Assembly: GCA_029865445.1 (NCBI GenBank)
Contig: JAOUGY010000220.1
Coordinates: 1-6,380 of the forward strand
Source: Acidimicrobiia bacterium
Lineage (GTDB): Bacteria > Actinomycetota > Acidimicrobiia > Spongiisociales > ZC4RG35
Direction of reading: 5' to 3'
DNA length: 6,380 nt
Within the stretch, counting starts at the first letter, position 1. Each line of letters begins with the position of its first letter. The translations under genes were made by a program, and so were the position numbers. The notes beneath the pieces are model-generated. The model searched no databases, was not told where the DNA came from, and was given only the letters and a program-made list of their open reading frames with translations. Shown here piece after piece: positions 4,827 through 6,380 of the stretch.

Positions 4827-6380
4827 ATGTTCCGCCTGTTCGCAGCTCTGACGATGCTGCTCGCCCTGGTGGGCGGGAGTGCGGCGGTGGCCCAAACCGG
4901 TACCACCATCGCCGACGACACGTCGTCAACAGTAGCGGAGGAGGACTCCGCCACCACGGTGGTGGAGGAATCGACAACGTCCCTGCTGGAGGTTGGTGAC
5001 AATGCCTCCATCAAGATTCACGACCTAGACCTGAGTCGATACGGCTCCGATGGTCTGGTGACGATGACGGTGGCGTTCCAGGGTCTCTCCGACGACGTCG
5101 ACCCCACACAGGTGGTGGTCACCGAGAACGACCGGGTGGTCGAGGACCTCGAGGTGACGGCCGGCGAGTTCCAGACGATCCCGGCGTTCGTGGCTCTTGT
5201 CATCGACACGTCCGGTTCGATGGAGCTGGACGGTCGCCTGGACGCAGCCAAAGCGGCCGCGGTGTCCTTCGTGGAGCAGAAGGCCACGGAGGACTTCGTG
5301 GCCCTCGTCACCTTTGCCGATTCAGCCCAGGTCGTGACTGACTTCACCTCGAACGGTGCGACGGTGATCGAAGCGATCAACGCACTCGAAGCGGCGAACG
5401 ACACCGCAATGTTCGACGGCATCGTCACTGCCACCGATCTGTTCGCATCGGCGCCCGACCGCGTCCGCAAGAACATGATCGTTCTCACCGACGGTGCGGA
5501 CGAGGGCTCCACGGCCACCGTCGACGAGGCGATCGCCGCGGTTCAGCGTGAGGACGTGCGAACCTTCGGGGTGGCCATACAGAGCGGCGATTTCGAGCCT
5601 GTCGACCTCGAACAGATCTCGATCGCCGGCGGGGGCTTGTTCTTGCCGACCAATGACCCGGAGCAGTTGTCGGCGTTGTACGGCCAGATTCAGCGGGAGC
5701 TGAGCCGAGCCGTGGTGATCCGCTTCTTGGGTTCCGAGAGCAATCCGGCCGACGTCGAATTTGCCGTGCGATACGGCCCCATCTCAGCGGTGGAGACGGC
5801 TTCGGTTCCCGGCTTCGTCACTACGACATCGTTCTTCCGGGACACGACGACGTCGACGCTATTCGAGCTAGCGGCCGCCGAACCGCAGGTGGTCACGTAC
5901 GACCTTCCGTTGCCGACCAGCACCATCATGTTGTTGGCGACGCTCGGCATCGGGGGAGCGGTGGCGCTGTTCCTGTTCATCTTGCTCGGCAACGAAGGTG
6001 ACGGCGCATCGCGTTTCAGCAAGCGCCTGGCTGCTTACGGGCGACGGGGTGGCCTGGCCGAGGAGAAGCGCCCGATACTCGAGCGGATCCCGCTCTTGAA
6101 CCGGTTCACCGCCGCAGCCGAAGAGCAAGTCCGCAAGCGCGGTCTGCTGGGTGCGGTCAACGCCACCCTCGAGCAGGGCAACCTCCCATTGTCGGCGGGC
6201 GAGGCCATCGCTGCTGCCTTCGGACTCTCTGCCGTCATCGGGCTGATCGCGGGGGTCGTGACACTGAACCCGATCATCGGGTTCGTGGCGTTCGGGCTCG
6301 CGGTTCTCCTCGTCTTTGGGGTTATCAACTTCATCGGTGGTCGTGAGAAGAGACGCTTCGAGAACCAACTGCCCGATACC
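4827..6380 (+). CDS. tadB: VWA domain-TadB fusion: Tad pilus inner-membrane platform protein, 3'-truncated
   Basis: 518 residues are visible and the frame is still open at the window end. Residues 1-22 look like a signal peptide (Arg3, hydrophobic core, then AAVAQT). A Thr/Ser/Glu-rich linker (25-52) and a beta-rich region (55-118) follow. A VWA domain at about 120-295 has the complete MIDAS set: DTSGS (127-131), T193 in NDTAMFDG and D222 in VLTDGADEG. A transmembrane segment lies at 364-387. From there the chain matches TadB: a basic cytoplasmic linker (396-440), an LEQGNLPLSAGEA segment (448-460), two hydrophobic segments (about 461-480 and 482-504), then REKRRFENQLPDT, the opening of the T2SSF domain on which CpaF acts. 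Plain TadB is about 300 residues, so the N-terminal half is extra. The predicted topology puts VWA outside the cell membrane and T2SSF inside. The TadB assignment rests on the N-terminal half of that family plus position after cpaF; the rest of T2SSF and tadC should lie beyond the window. Confidence 0.87.
   Translation, partial: MFRLFAALTMLLALVGGSAAVAQTGTTIADDTSSTVAEEDSATTVVEESTTSLLEVGDNASIKIHDLDLSRYGSDGLVTMTVAFQGLSDDVDPTQVVVTENDRVVEDLEVTAGEFQTIPAFVALVIDTSGSMELDGRLDAAKAAAVSFVEQKATEDFVALVTFADSAQVVTDFTSNGATVIEAINALEAANDTAMFDGIVTATDLFASAPDRVRKNMIVLTDGADEGSTATVDEAIAAVQREDVRTFGVAIQSGDFEPVDLEQISIAGGGLFLPTNDPEQLSALYGQIQRELSRAVVIRFLGSESNPADVEFAVRYGPISAVETASVPGFVTTTSFFRDTTTSTLFELAAAEPQVVTYDLPLPTSTIMLLATLGIGGAVALFLFILLGNEGDGASRFSKRLAAYGRRGGLAEEKRPILERIPLLNRFTAAAEEQVRKRGLLGAVNATLEQGNLPLSAGEAIAAAFGLSAVIGLIAGVVTLNPIIGFVAFGLAVLLVFGVINFIGGREKRRFENQLPDT

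Noticed and set aside
3688..4977. Long minus-strand open frame (429 codons) opposite cpaF
   Set aside because: It lies antisense to the catalytic core of cpaF, has no domain resemblance, and its composition is what the reverse complement of this coding bias produces.
5494..5703. Alternative-frame ORF inside the VWA region
   Set aside because: It is Arg/Ser-rich, has no binding site, and overlaps the well-supported VWA reading frame.

Overview
The window carries the 3' end of a ribosomal protein S1 gene followed by the front half of a Tad/Flp (type IVc) pilus assembly operon, all on the + strand. High G+C, strong codon bias and an S1 resembling that of Actinobacteria suggest a high-G+C Actinobacteriota. 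An Acidimicrobiia-like lineage is my best guess, but no 16S or other decisive marker is present. The pilus genes run cpaB, cpaE/tadZ, cpaF/tadA, tadB. The outer-membrane secretin (cpaC/rcpA) and cpaD, which diderm Tad loci carry near these genes, are missing from this stretch, which fits a monoderm envelope.

Layout. Positions 2-1063 hold rpsA without its 5' end (the end of one S1 repeat plus three complete ones and a charged tail). Two back-to-back hairpins (1042-1105) overlap and follow its stop codon. Next come a sigma-28/FliA/WhiG-like promoter candidate (1116-1143) and a possible 40-codon leader ORF (1152-1274) whose stop overlaps the cpaB start as TGATG. cpaB (1274-2200), cpaE (2216-3400), cpaF (3439-4824) and a TadB-type gene (4827 to the window end) follow with gaps of 15, 38 and 2 bases, so they very likely form one transcription unit.

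How the genes work together. CpaF/TadA is the hexameric ATPase driving pilus polymerisation. TadB is half of the membrane platform it acts on, and its partner TadC is expected just downstream. CpaE/TadZ is a MinD-like ATPase that positions the machine. CpaB is a membrane-anchored extracytoplasmic assembly protein.

The most notable feature is the last gene. It is not a plain TadB: a signal peptide and a complete von Willebrand factor A (VWA) domain with an intact MIDAS metal site are fused in front of the TadB membrane region, so an extracytoplasmic metal-dependent binding module appears tethered to the inner-membrane pilus platform. The second point is the intergenic arrangement of terminator hairpins, alternative-sigma promoter and leaderless coupled mini-ORF. 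No RNA genes, CRISPR arrays, insertion sequences or long repeats were seen.
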